Shown piece by piece: positions 27,623-35,629 of a stretch of DNA of 64,000 nucleotides. Position 1 is the first letter of the stretch; the number at the start of each line of letters is the position of its first letter. The notes beneath the pieces were generated by a model. The model was not told where the DNA came from. It saw only the letters and a list, made by a program, of their open reading frames with translations, and did not search any database. This DNA is from Streptomyces fulvorobeus (GTDB taxonomy: Bacteria; Actinomycetota; Actinomycetes; Streptomycetales; Streptomycetaceae): NCBI RefSeq assembly GCF_013167895.1, contig NZ_BLWC01000001.1, forward strand, positions 558,001-622,000. The letters run 5' to 3'. Both the position numbers and the translations under genes were made by a program.

Positions 27623-28138
27623 ATGCGTATCCGTCCTGCTCTCGCCGCTTCCTTCACCGCCGTCCTCGCCCTGCTGGCCACCTCCGGCGCTCCCGCCGCC
27701 GCGACACCCGGCCCCGCCGTCTGCGCCGAACGCGCCGTCGAGGTGGCCGCCGCCGCTTCGTCCGCCGCCCCTGACGTGGTCCTGATCAGCGTCACCAACC
27801 AGGGCCATCGGCCGTGTGCCGTCGACCGGATTCCCACCGTGAACTTCGGGGACCTGGACGGCGCCGCGCTGCCGGTGCCCGAGACCAGCAGCGCGCCGTA
27901 CCGGCTGGCGGCGGGCGGGTCCGCGTACGCGGCCGTACGCACGCTGGACCCCGCCTCGACCGAGCTGCGGCTGGTCGACGCGGTGACCGTGGCCGGGCAC
28001 CCCGCGCACCGAGGCCGGACGTTCGAGGCCGCTTCTCTCGCGGCGCCGGACGGAATCCGCGTCTGGGAACCGGTGACCACGTGGTGGCATCCGACGCGCG
28101 CCGGGGCCGACGCGGTGCTCGCGCGGCACACCGGCTGA
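27623..28138 (+). CDS. Secreted DUF4232 domain protein
   Basis: A 171-aa protein with a Sec signal peptide (residues ~1-28, cut near AAA) and a DUF4232-type beta-sandwich with two Cys (CAERAVEVAA and RPCAVDRI) likely disulphide-linked. It contains the family pattern VLISVTNQGHRPCAVD. The function is unknown; members are common surface or secreted proteins of streptomycetes. It starts 150 nt after the kinase gene and is probably independent. Confidence 0.75.
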   Translation: MRIRPALAASFTAVLALLATSGAPAAATPGPAVCAERAVEVAAAASSAAPDVVLISVTNQGHRPCAVDRIPTVNFGDLDGAALPVPETSSAPYRLAAGGSAYAAVRTLDPASTELRLVDAVTVAGHPAHRGRTFEAASLAAPDGIRVWEPVTTWWHPTRAGADAVLARHTG

Positions 28139-28217
28139 CCCGGCGCACCACCGTGCGGGCGGCCGCCCCGGACCGCAGAGTGGGAGGAGGAGGAAGCCGC
28201 AGGCGGGAGGAGCTGGC

Positions 28218-28820
28218 GTGGACACCGACGACGTACGGCGGACCCCTACGGGTCCGGGGCAGGACGGGAGCGGCTCGGACGGTGGCGCACCCCGCTTCGT
28301 GGTGCAGATCCACGACGCGCGCCGCATGCACTTCGACTTCCGCCTGGAGGTCGACGGCGTACTGAAGTCCTGGGCGGTGCCCCGGGGGCCCTCGGAGAAT
28401 CCGCGGGACAAGCGGCTGGCCGTACCGACGCAGGACCACCCTCTGGCCTACCAGGAGTTCGAGGGTGTCATCCCGCCGGACGAACAGGGCGGCGGCACGG
28501 TCATCGTCTGGGACCAGGGCACCTACCGGCCGCTCAGCCATGATGAGCGGGGCACGCGCGTCTCGTTCGAGGAGGCCCTGGAGCGCGGCCATGCGACCTT
28601 CTGGCTCGACGGCGCCAAGCTCCACGGCGAGTTCGCCCTGACTCGTTTCCGGGTGGGGGACGAGGGGCCGGGCCATGTCGCCTGGCTGCTGGTCAAGGCC
28701 GACGACGACCAGGCGGTCCACGACAGGCCCGGCACCCCCGACCCGTACCACGCCCGCTCGGCCCGTACGGGGCGCACCCTGCACCAGGTCGAGGCCGCGG
28801 AGAGGCAGCACACCGGCTGA
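28218..28820 (+). CDS. LigD-type 3'-phosphoesterase domain protein (stand-alone)
   Basis: A 200-aa protein consisting only of the DNA ligase D phosphoesterase (PE) domain: FVVQIHDARRMHFDFRLEVD carries the first His/Asp catalytic residues, GVLKSWAVPRGPS follows, then GGGTVIVWDQGTY and the C-terminal HGEFALTRF. PE domains trim 3'-phosphate and ribonucleotide ends in NHEJ. The polymerase and ligase domains are absent here. The GTG at 28218 has GGAGGAG upstream. Confidence 0.87.
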   Translation: MDTDDVRRTPTGPGQDGSGSDGGAPRFVVQIHDARRMHFDFRLEVDGVLKSWAVPRGPSENPRDKRLAVPTQDHPLAYQEFEGVIPPDEQGGGTVIVWDQGTYRPLSHDERGTRVSFEEALERGHATFWLDGAKLHGEFALTRFRVGDEGPGHVAWLLVKADDDQAVHDRPGTPDPYHARSARTGRTLHQVEAAERQHTG

Positions 28821-29126
28821 GGCTGCGGCCACCGCGCACGCCACCCGGGATGACGCGGTGAGGAGAGGGCGCAGGAGTGGCCCCGCACCGCGCCTTCGGG
28901 CAGCATGGTCGGCGAGGACCGGCCGCGCCGCGCACCGGACTTCCGCGAGGGCCCGGCCGGCCACCGACGCACAAGTTCATGGCAGCAGCCCCGACGCGGC
29001 GGCGTCGCCCCCTGCGACTGGCGGCCACCGCGCCGACCGGCGTCCGCGGACGCGACTATCCCCGCGCTCCGGGCGCCCCGAGGGCCGGGCAGGCGTCGCA
29101 CCGGTCCGCTCTGGAGGTGTACGCCC
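28821..29126. other. Intergenic, nothing recognised
   Basis: 306 nt between the phosphoesterase and the VOC gene. The frames open here are low-complexity Arg/Pro/Ala sequence without start sites that look real. I see no hairpin, repeat or RNA gene. Confidence 0.5.
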
Positions 29127-29987
29127 GTGATCGGCTCGCAACCACAGGAGACTCCGCCGCGGCGCTCTGCTCGGCAGAGGTCCACCACGGACGCCTCGGG
29201 TATGGGAGCGCCGTGCTGGGTAAGTCTCACCACCCGGAACCTGGCCGCGTCGCGGGAGTTCTACGGGGCCGTGCTGGGATGGACCTTCCGCGGTACGGAC
29301 CTGGGCGAGGAGTTCGGCGTCGCCCTCCACGACGGCGTTCCGACGGCCGGTCTGGCGGAGCTGACGGACGCCCTGCGCATCGCCAACGACTGGATGCCGT
29401 ACTTCGCCGTCCCGGACGCCGACGAGGCGGCCGCGCGGATCAGGGAGCGCATGGGGACCCTCGCTGTCGGACCCATCGACTTCCCGATCGGCCGGGCGGC
29501 GGTCGCCGCCGACCGGGACGGCGCGCGCTTCGGGGTCTGGCAGGGGCGCCTCGTGGCCGACTGGCGGGCCTGGCGGGAGCACCGCCCCTGGTGGCTGGAC
29601 CTGACGACCCGCAACCCGTTCGAGGCCGCGCTCTTCTACGGGGAGATCCTGGACTGGGCCTCGGAGCGTCCGGGCTTCTGCGAGGTCGGTTACGAGCACG
29701 ACGACGTGGTGCTGCGCGATGACGGCCGGGTGGCGGCCCTGATCACCGCGGGCTCGAAGGACAGTCTGACCCTCCCGGGGTGCGGACCGCGCTGGAACGT
29801 GCACTTCCCTGTACGGGACGTGGAGGCGGCGGTGCGTACCGCGGTCCGGCACGGCGGCCGGGTGCTGGAACGCCGGATCTCGGCCCGCGAGGACGGTGCC
29901 ACCCTGCGCGACCCCGGCGGTGCGGTGTTCTGCGTCGCGTCGGCCACCGGCCCTCCGCCGGCCCAGGGCGAGGGCGGGCGGCCCTGA
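29127..29987 (+). CDS. VOC (glyoxalase/dioxygenase fold) family protein, two-domain
   Basis: About 286 aa with two vicinal-oxygen-chelate modules: the first from WVSLTTRNLAASREFYGAVLGW, the second from WWLDLTTRNPFEAALFYGEILDW. GTG 29127 is chosen since GGAGG sits 9 nt before it; an ATG at 29202 has no such site but also gives a complete first domain. The substrate is unknown. It resembles streptomycete proteins annotated as hydroxylases, without direct evidence. Confidence 0.78.
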   Translation: MIGSQPQETPPRRSARQRSTTDASGMGAPCWVSLTTRNLAASREFYGAVLGWTFRGTDLGEEFGVALHDGVPTAGLAELTDALRIANDWMPYFAVPDADEAAARIRERMGTLAVGPIDFPIGRAAVAADRDGARFGVWQGRLVADWRAWREHRPWWLDLTTRNPFEAALFYGEILDWASERPGFCEVGYEHDDVVLRDDGRVAALITAGSKDSLTLPGCGPRWNVHFPVRDVEAAVRTAVRHGGRVLERRISAREDGATLRDPGGAVFCVASATGPPPAQGEGGRP

Positions 29988-30083
29988 CCACGCCCGATCA
30001 CCGAGCGTCACCTCACCGGGTGCAGTCATGGCGGGAGGCTGGTTCCCTGGCACTGTCCGCTCTCCATGAACCCAGGAGTGATC

Positions 30084-30272
30084 ATGCGCGCCATACCGGG
30101 ACCCTCGGGCCGTGACCAGCACATGCGTCAGAAGGCGAGCGAGCTGAGCCAGGCCGCCGAGCGCACGTCCGACCCAGAGCACCGGGTACGGCTTCGGCAG
30201 AAGGCGCAGCGGCTCCTGGCGTGGAGCGAGCAGGACGGTCGCGAGACGGACGGCGGGGCCGGCGGACGGTAG
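30084..30272 (+). CDS. Small DUF6381-like protein
   Basis: A 62-aa charged helical protein (MRQKASELSQAAERTSDPEH then RLRQKAQRLL). AGGAG lies 7 nt before the ATG at 30084, which favours it over 30066. It resembles DUF6381, small streptomycete proteins of unknown role. A strong terminator follows at 30285. Confidence 0.65.
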   Translation: MRAIPGPSGRDQHMRQKASELSQAAERTSDPEHRVRLRQKAQRLLAWSEQDGRETDGGAGGR

Positions 30273-30284
30273 CGGCCACCGCTG

Positions 30285-30322
30285 CCGGGCCCGGGCGGGT
30301 GTGCGCTCCCGCCCGGGCCCGG
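30285..30322. terminator. Hairpin terminator
   Basis: A perfect 15-bp stem, CCGGGCCCGGGCGGG with its complement, around the loop TGTGCGCT, 12 nt after the stop of the small DUF6381-like gene. Confidence 0.85.
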
Positions 30323-30467
30323 TGCGTACGGTCGGGCCCGGCGATGATCCGGGTCCGGGCGGAACCTCCTGCCGGGTCTTCTGCGTGATGATGGACGGAA
30401 GAGTCTTCGCCGCAGCGGACATGAGCCGGCGTCCTTGGCCGGAACCGGCTCGGAAGGGGCGGCCGCC

Positions 30468-31430
30468 ATGCACACCTCCCTACCGAGGAGACAGGCCGCC
30501 ACGCGCGTCACCGTCCTCGCGTTCCTCCTCGCTCTCCTCGTCGCCGCGGTCTGCGGATGCCAGGCGGGAGGGGGCGCCTCTCCCCCGCCGGGCAGCCCGG
30601 ATACGCCGGCGGGACGCGCCGACGTCCTCGCCGTGAAGATCGACAACGTCGCGCCCGCCAGACCGCCCACCGGGCTGGAGAAGGCCGATCTCGTCTACGT
30701 GGAGCAGGTGGAGGCCGGGCTCAGCCGCATACTCGCCGTCTACTCCTCCGCCGTCCCGCCGGTCATCGGCCCGGTCCGGAGCGCCCGCGAAACGGACCTG
30801 GAACTGCTCCGGCAGTTCGACGGACCCACGCTCGCGTACTCGGGCGCCCAGTCCGCGCTGCAGCCGTCGATCGAGGCGGCTCCGCTCGACGCCGTGCCAC
30901 CGTCCAAGGCACCGAACGCCTACGTCAGGGAACGCGGCCGTCCGGCGCCGCACAACCTCTACCTGCGACCGGCGGAACTCCCCCACAAGGCGACGGGGGT
31001 CAACGCGGCCGAGGCCGTGGGACTCCGCTTCGCCCCGGCGCCCGATGGGGGTACACCCGCCGACGCGCGCACGGTGAGCTACCCGTCGGCCCGGTTCACC
31101 TTCACCTGGTCGCCCGGGCAGCAGAAGTGGCTCGTCACCATGGACGGCAAGCCGTCCCGCACCGCCGCAGGAGACAGGCTGGCGGCGGGCACCGTGCTGG
31201 TACAGGACGTGACCCTCGGCCCGTCCCGCTTCCGGGACCGCTGGGGGAACACCTCACCCTTCACCGAGACCGTGGGGTCCGGCTCGGCGGTCGCACTGCG
31301 CGACGGCAAGGCGTACGACGTCACCTGGAAGCGGGACAGCGCGGCGTCGGCGACCGAGTACACCACCAGGGACGGCCGGCCGATGACGTTCGCGCGCGGA
31401 CAGATCTGGGTCGTGCTGGTCCCCGGCTGA
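30468..31430 (+). CDS. DUF3048 (YerB-like) lipoprotein
   Basis: A 320-aa exported lipoprotein: signal peptide VLAFLLALLVAAVCGC with the Cys of the lipobox at ~25, then DUF3048. Family features are VKIDNVAPARPPTGLEKADL and VYVEQVEAGLSRILAVY, then GPVRSARETDLELL and a C-terminal half ending GQIWVVLVPG. The function of DUF3048 is unknown. The ATG at 30468 has GGAAGGGGC upstream and starts the signal peptide correctly. Confidence 0.85.
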   Translation: MHTSLPRRQAATRVTVLAFLLALLVAAVCGCQAGGGASPPPGSPDTPAGRADVLAVKIDNVAPARPPTGLEKADLVYVEQVEAGLSRILAVYSSAVPPVIGPVRSARETDLELLRQFDGPTLAYSGAQSALQPSIEAAPLDAVPPSKAPNAYVRERGRPAPHNLYLRPAELPHKATGVNAAEAVGLRFAPAPDGGTPADARTVSYPSARFTFTWSPGQQKWLVTMDGKPSRTAAGDRLAAGTVLVQDVTLGPSRFRDRWGNTSPFTETVGSGSAVALRDGKAYDVTWKRDSAASATEYTTRDGRPMTFARGQIWVVLVPG

Positions 31431-31467
31431 CACGGAGTGGGTGAAGGCCGTTCACGCGGACGGGAGT

Positions 31468-31851
31468 TCAGCGCCAGGGGTCGCGTTCGACCTGCTCGAC
31501 GGTTTCGAGGACGACCTCGCCGGTGCTGAGGTCGGCGCCCGCCGCCGGACGCACCCGGGCGCCCGGCCAGATCAGCTGGGGCGGCGTCCCGATCACGCGG
31601 CAGCGGAACATGAAGCCCTCCGGGAACCGGACCAGGGATTCGTTGCGCGCGTACTCGGTGTAACGGTGCACCACCGTCGACCGGACGACGACGCCGTGGC
31701 CCTCGCTCACCTCCGTGCGAAGGTCGCTCGACTGGCATACGGGGCACAGGAGCCGGCGGAAGGACGCCGTGCCGCACCAGCGACAGCGCTGGTAGGTGAT
31801 TCCGGTTGTTTCACGCGCCGCCGTAGCGGTGCCGCTTCCTGGCTGGGACAC
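31468..31851 (-). CDS. Zn-ribbon/OB-fold protein (DUF35, ChsH2-like)
   Basis: About 127 aa. An N-terminal rubredoxin-like zinc ribbon (CRWCGTASFRRLLCPVCQS) is followed by an OB-fold ending VVLETVEQVERDPW. Such proteins are acyl-CoA-binding partners of thiolases (SCP-x type) or of MaoC hydratases in sterol and fatty-acid degradation. GTG 31851 has GCAGGGGGT about 8 nt upstream and is preferred over ATG 31890. Two GGYAC-N3-GTRCC operators precede it, matching those at the tetR/etfB promoter, so it belongs to the TetR regulon. No thiolase gene is adjacent. Confidence 0.82.
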   Translation of the reverse strand: MSQPGSGTATAARETTGITYQRCRWCGTASFRRLLCPVCQSSDLRTEVSEGHGVVVRSTVVHRYTEYARNESLVRFPEGFMFRCRVIGTPPQLIWPGARVRPAAGADLSTGEVVLETVEQVERDPWR

Positions 31852-31912
31852 GTCTGGACCCCCTGCACTCGGCTGTGAGCGCCGCACCATCGCGCGGCGC
31901 TCCGCACCCTAT

Positions 31913-31948
31913 GGCACTGCGTGCCGAGTCGTAAAGGTACTGAGTGCC
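31913..31948. promoter_or_regulatory. Operator pair upstream of the Zn-ribbon gene
   Basis: GGCACTGCGTGCC (31913-31925) and GGTACTGAGTGCC (31936-31948) both fit GGYAC-N3-GTRCC, with centres 23 bp apart. The same pair, 22 bp apart, occurs at 32805-32839. They sit between the TetR stop (31958) and the Zn-ribbon start. Confidence 0.8.
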
Positions 31949-31957
31949 GTAACGTGT

Positions 31958-32773
31958 TCAGCCCGCCGCCATGGCCGCCTCGACGCTCTGCACCACGCGC
32001 CACAGCGGGGCCTTCCTGGAGGCGACCATGACGATCACGTCGCCCTCCGGGTCCACGTCCGGATCGCCGCCCCGGAGCGTGAACGGCGCCTTCTCCCGTT
32101 CCGCCGCGCCGACGTGCTCCGCGGCCGGTTCACCGCCTCCGGGCCCGTCCGGCTCCCCCCATACGCCGCGCACCAGACCGAGGGCGTGGTCCACCGCGGC
32201 CTCAGCGTCCCCCTCGCCGCCCGAACGCAGCCACGAACGAAGGGCGTTGTTGTGCGCGGCCACCACCGCGGCGGCCACCACGTCGGCCCGCAGCCCGCCG
32301 TCAGGAGCCTTTGCCCAGCGCCGGCGCAGATAGCCGGCGAGCGTGCCCTCGTATCTGCGTACCACGGACAGTTCGTACGTGCGCAGCCCCGGCACCTCCT
32401 GCGTCAGCCCATACCGCTGTACGGAGAACTCGGGGTTCGCCGCGTACATCCGCATCACGAGTCTCGCCGCGTCACACACCGCGCCGACCGGGTCGGGGTC
32501 GTCACCCCGCTCCAGCAGGGCTGTCATGTCGGCCAGACACCGCTCGTGGTCGGGGAAGACCGCGTCCTCCTTCGAGGGGAAGTACCGGAAGAAGGAGCGG
32601 CGCCCCACCCCGGCCCGCGCCACGATGTCGTCCACGGTGGTCCGCTCGAAACCGCGCTCCAGGAAGAGCTGGAAGGCCGCTTCGGCAAGCGCCTCCCGCA
32701 TGGGCGCCTTCACGGGGGAACTCCCGGACGCGGGGCCTGCTGCCACCCTGCGTCCTCTGCGCGCTTCAGTCAT
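31958..32773 (-). CDS. TetR/AcrR family transcriptional regulator
   Basis: About 271 aa. The N-terminal HTH spans residues ~25-70: EAAFQLFLERGFERTTVDDI, AGVGRRSFFRYFPSKEDAVF. The C-terminal ligand domain is longer than average and ends with DVIVMVASRKAPLWRVVQSV. Operators that fit one consensus occur at its own promoter, shared with etfB copy 2, and before the Zn-ribbon gene, so it likely represses itself, etfBA and the Zn-ribbon gene in response to an acyl-CoA or similar metabolite (inference). Confidence 0.88.
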   Translation of the reverse strand: MTEARRGRRVAAGPASGSSPVKAPMREALAEAAFQLFLERGFERTTVDDIVARAGVGRRSFFRYFPSKEDAVFPDHERCLADMTALLERGDDPDPVGAVCDAARLVMRMYAANPEFSVQRYGLTQEVPGLRTYELSVVRRYEGTLAGYLRRRWAKAPDGGLRADVVAAAVVAAHNNALRSWLRSGGEGDAEAAVDHALGLVRGVWGEPDGPGGGEPAAEHVGAAEREKAPFTLRGGDPDVDPEGDVIVMVASRKAPLWRVVQSVEAAMAAG

Positions 32774-32804
32774 GCCGGGAACGTAACACCGGGAAGCGTC
32801 GATT

Positions 32805-32839
32805 GGCACTACGTACCTTGCAAGAGGGTACTGAGTACC
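32805..32839. promoter_or_regulatory. Operator pair between tetR and etfB copy 2
   Basis: GGCACTACGTACC (32805-32817) and GGTACTGAGTACC (32827-32839, a perfect palindrome) lie in the 108-nt divergent intergenic region, 32 nt from tetR and 43 nt from etfB. They match the pair at 31913-31948. Confidence 0.82.
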
Positions 32840-32873
32840 ATATCGTCGTCACAACGAATCGCATCAGCTAGGA

Positions 32874-34235
32874 GAGTCGGCGTGAGTTTGAGGATTGTTG
32901 TGTGTGTGAAGTTTGTGCCGGATGCGTCGGGTGATCGGGGGTTTGCTGATGATCTGACGGTGGACCGTGAGGGTGTGGATGGTCTGTTGTCGGAGTTGGA
33001 TGAGTATGCGGTGGAGCAGGCGTTGCAGATTGCGGGTGGGGTGGAGGGTTGTGAGGTCACGGTGGTGACGGTGGGGCCTGGGGATGCGAAGGATGCGTTG
33101 CGCAAGGCGTTGTCGATGGGTGCGGACAAGGCGGTGCATGTGGAGGATGAGGCGTTGCACGGCAGTGATGTGATGGGGACGTCGCTGGTGCTGGCGCGGG
33201 TGGTGGAGCGGGCGGGGTTTGATCTGGTGATCGCGGGGATGGCGTCGACGGACGGGACGATGGGGGTGCTTCCGGCGGTTCTGGCGGAGCGTCTGGGTGT
33301 GCCGCAGGTGACGTTGCTCTCGCGGGTGAAGGTGGAGGGCGGTGTGGTGTCGGGGCGGCGTGACGGTGACAGTGCCTCGGAGGAGGTGGAGGCGTCGCTG
33401 CCGGCGGTGGTCTCGGTGACCGACCAGTCGGGTGAGGCCCGTTACCCCTCGTTCAAGGGGATCATGGCGGCGAAGAAGAAGCCGGTGGACTCGCTGGATC
33501 TTCGGGATCTGGAGCTGGACGCCGCTGAGGTGGGTCTGGCGGGTGCGTGGACGGCCGTGGACTCCGCGGTCAAGCGGCCGGCCCGCACGGCGGGCACGGT
33601 CGTCAAGGACGAGGGTGAGGGCGGCAGGCAGCTCGCGGAATACCTCGCCACCCAGAAGTTCATCTAACCCCCAAACGGCCGCCCCGGCTGTCCCGGTTGT
33701 CCGGCGTCTGGGTCGTTGGCCCCGTCTTCCCCGTGTGCCCCGTCTGTTCCCCTTCTCTTTTGGCTGGAGATCTTTGTCATGGCTGAAGTTGTTGTCTACG
33801 TCGATCATGTCGGCGGTGCTGTCCGTAAGCCCACGCTTGAGCTGCTGACGCTGGCCCGGCGTCTGGGTGACCCGGTGGCGGTGGCGCTGGGTGAGGGGGC
33901 GGCGGAGACCGCGGGGGTGCTGGCCGAGCACGGTGCGGTCAGGGTCCTGACCGCGCAGGCCCCGGAGTTCGCCGACTACCTGGTGGTGCCCAAGGTCGAT
34001 GCCCTGCACGCCGCCTGCCAGTCCCTGGCCCAGCCCCCGGCCGCGGTGCTGGTGCCCTCCTCGGCCGAGGGCAAGGAGATCGCCGCGCGCCTCGCGGTGC
34101 GCACCGGGTCGGGGATCATCACCGACGCCATCGACATCGAAGCCGGTGACCTGGGCCCCGTCGCGACCCAGGCCGCGTTCGCCGCCTCCTACACCACCAA
34201 GTCCCGTATCACCCACGGCATCCCCGTGATCACGG
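32874..34235. repeat. Right arm of inverted etfBA duplication (part shared with 1-1363)
   Basis: Inverted counterpart of 1-1363. The shared segment covers the last 8 bp before the GTG, all of etfB, the spacer and the first 152 codons of etfA; the left copy is then cut by the window edge, so the true repeat may be longer. With arms this alike, recombination would invert the ~31.5 kb between them. Confidence 0.95.
32882..33667 (+). CDS. etfB: Electron transfer flavoprotein beta subunit, copy 2
   Basis: 261 aa, the same protein as copy 1 (570-1355). The GTG at 32882 follows TAGGAGAG. Unlike copy 1 it has a promoter region with two GGYAC-N3-GTRCC sites and a divergent tetR gene, so this copy is probably inducible. 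Its first 100 codons end mainly in G or T (for example repeated GTG, GAT, GGT, TTG), while the following etfA ends in C. It is in an operon with etfA, spacer 111 nt. Confidence 0.96.
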   Translation: MSLRIVVCVKFVPDASGDRGFADDLTVDREGVDGLLSELDEYAVEQALQIAGGVEGCEVTVVTVGPGDAKDALRKALSMGADKAVHVEDEALHGSDVMGTSLVLARVVERAGFDLVIAGMASTDGTMGVLPAVLAERLGVPQVTLLSRVKVEGGVVSGRRDGDSASEEVEASLPAVVSVTDQSGEARYPSFKGIMAAKKKPVDSLDLRDLELDAAEVGLAGAWTAVDSAVKRPARTAGTVVKDEGEGGRQLAEYLATQKFI

Positions 34236-34747
34236 TCAAGGCGAACTCCGCCCCCGTCCAGCCGGCCCCGGCCCCGGGCACGGTGGAAACCCTCACCGTC
34301 ACCTTCACCCCCGCCGCGACCGGCACCCGCATCGTCTCGCGCACCCCCCGCCAGTCCACCGGACGCCCCGAGCTGACCGAAGCCGCGATCGTCGTCTCGG
34401 GGGGACGCGGCGTCAACGGCGCGGAGAACTTCGCCGTCATCGAAGCCCTCGCCGACTCCCTCGGCGCAGCCGTGGGAGCCTCCCGGGCCGCCGTCGACGC
34501 CGGCTGGTACCCCCACACCAACCAGGTCGGCCAGACCGGCAAATCCGTCTCCCCCCAGCTCTACATCGCCTCCGGCATCTCCGGCGCCATCCAGCACCGC
34601 GCAGGCATGCAGACCTCCAAAACCATCATCGCCGTCAACAAAGACCCCGAAGCCCCCATCTTCGACCTCGCCGACTACGGCATCATCGGCGACCTCCACA
34701 CCGTCCTGCCCCAACTCACCCAAGAAGTACACACCCGCAAAAACTGA
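33779..34747 (+). CDS. etfA: Electron transfer flavoprotein alpha subunit, copy 2 (complete)
   Basis: 322 aa, complete. The N-terminal alpha/beta domain starts [13 protein letters not shown]. The C-terminal FAD-binding domain carries the ETF-alpha signature region: [53 protein letters not shown] and INKD-like [18 protein letters not shown]. It binds FAD at the interface with EtfB. The ATG at 33779 follows GGAGAT at 6 nt. It converges on the LysR-type gene 44 nt downstream with no obvious terminator. Confidence 0.96.
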   Translation: MAEVVVYVDHVGGAVRKPTLELLTLARRLGDPVAVALGEGAAETAGVLAEHGAVRVLTAQAPEFADYLVVPKVDALHAACQSLAQPPAAVLVPSSAEGKEIAARLAVRTGSGIITDAIDIEAGDLGPVATQAAFAASYTTKSRITHGIPVITVKANSAPVQPAPAPGTVETLTVTFTPAATGTRIVSRTPRQSTGRPELTEAAIVVSGGRGVNGAENFAVIEALADSLGAAVGASRAAVDAGWYPHTNQVGQTGKSVSPQLYIASGISGAIQHRAGMQTSKTIIAVNKDPEAPIFDLADYGIIGDLHTVLPQLTQEVHTRKN

Positions 34748-34791
34748 AACAAGGGGTACAGGCGCGGCACGGTCGGTTCCGGCGGACACCC

Positions 34792-35571
34792 CTAACGGCG
34801 GGGCTTGCCCCGCTTGGCACCCTTGGTGCCCTTGGCGCCCTTGGTACTCGCCGAGCCGCCCCGGGGGTTCTTGCCGGCCGACGGCCTGCCGGCGGCCTGC
34901 TTCCGCTTGGCGGTCGTCGTCTCGGTGCGCTTGCCCTTGGGCTGCGGCGGGGTCGGCGCACGGCCGCGGGTGCTGTTCACGGTCCGCCCGCGGACGATTC
35001 CGATGAACTCCTCCACCAGATCGGTGGTCTCCTCCTCCGGCCACGACAGCGCGACCCGCGACTCGGGAGCGTCCAGGAGGGGTCGGTAGGTGAGGTCCTT
35101 ACGGTGGTGCAGACGCGCAAGCGACTGCGGGACAACGAGCACGCCGACCCCGGCCGCCACCAGTTCGATCGCGTCCTCCGTCGTGGCGGGGCGCTCCAGG
35201 GCGGGCCTGCCCGGCAGGCCGTCTTCCCATCCGAGGGTGTCGTCGAGGGGGTGGAGCACGATCTCGTCGGCCAGATCCGCGGCGGTCACCTCGTCCACCG
35301 CCGCCACGAGGTGTTCCTTCGGGACCACGACCACGGTCGTCTCGGTGTACAGCGGGATCGCGCTGAGTGACGTGCGGTCGATGGGCAGCCGCACGAATCC
35401 GGCGTCGGCAGCGCCGCCGCGCAGGGCGTCGGGGGCTTCGGCGGGGGCCACCGCCACGAGGGTCAGCGGGACGTCGGGCAGTCGCTCGTTCCAGATACGC
35501 ACCCACTTGGTGGGTGTCACTCCCGGAACGTACGCGAGCCGGAACGAGGGGCGTACTTCCGGGCTTGTCAC
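34792..35571 (-). CDS. LysR-type substrate-binding domain protein without HTH
   Basis: A 259-aa protein whose first ~205 residues match the periplasmic-binding-like effector domain of LysR regulators (FRLAYVPGVTPTKWVRIW, AGVGVLVVPQSLARL). The usual N-terminal winged helix is absent. Instead it ends in a ~45-residue Lys/Arg/Gly/Pro tail (KGKRTETTTAKRKQAAG and repeats of KGAKGTK), which could bind nucleic acid or a partner. It is divergent from the DUF5997 gene (58 nt between), a pair conserved in actinomycetes. Confidence 0.82.
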   Translation of the reverse strand: MTSPEVRPSFRLAYVPGVTPTKWVRIWNERLPDVPLTLVAVAPAEAPDALRGGAADAGFVRLPIDRTSLSAIPLYTETTVVVVPKEHLVAAVDEVTAADLADEIVLHPLDDTLGWEDGLPGRPALERPATTEDAIELVAAGVGVLVVPQSLARLHHRKDLTYRPLLDAPESRVALSWPEEETTDLVEEFIGIVRGRTVNSTRGRAPTPPQPKGKRTETTTAKRKQAAGRPSAGKNPRGGSASTKGAKGTKGAKRGKPRR

Positions 35572-35629
35572 CCCGCCAGGTTACCGGTCGTGGTCGGAGG
35601 TGGCGCACATGCTCGATAGTCTTGACACC

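Noticed and set aside
1..34235. Inverted etfBA arms as ends of a transposon
   Set aside because: The arms are complete housekeeping genes, no transposase lies between them, and no target-site duplication is visible at the one border that can be seen.
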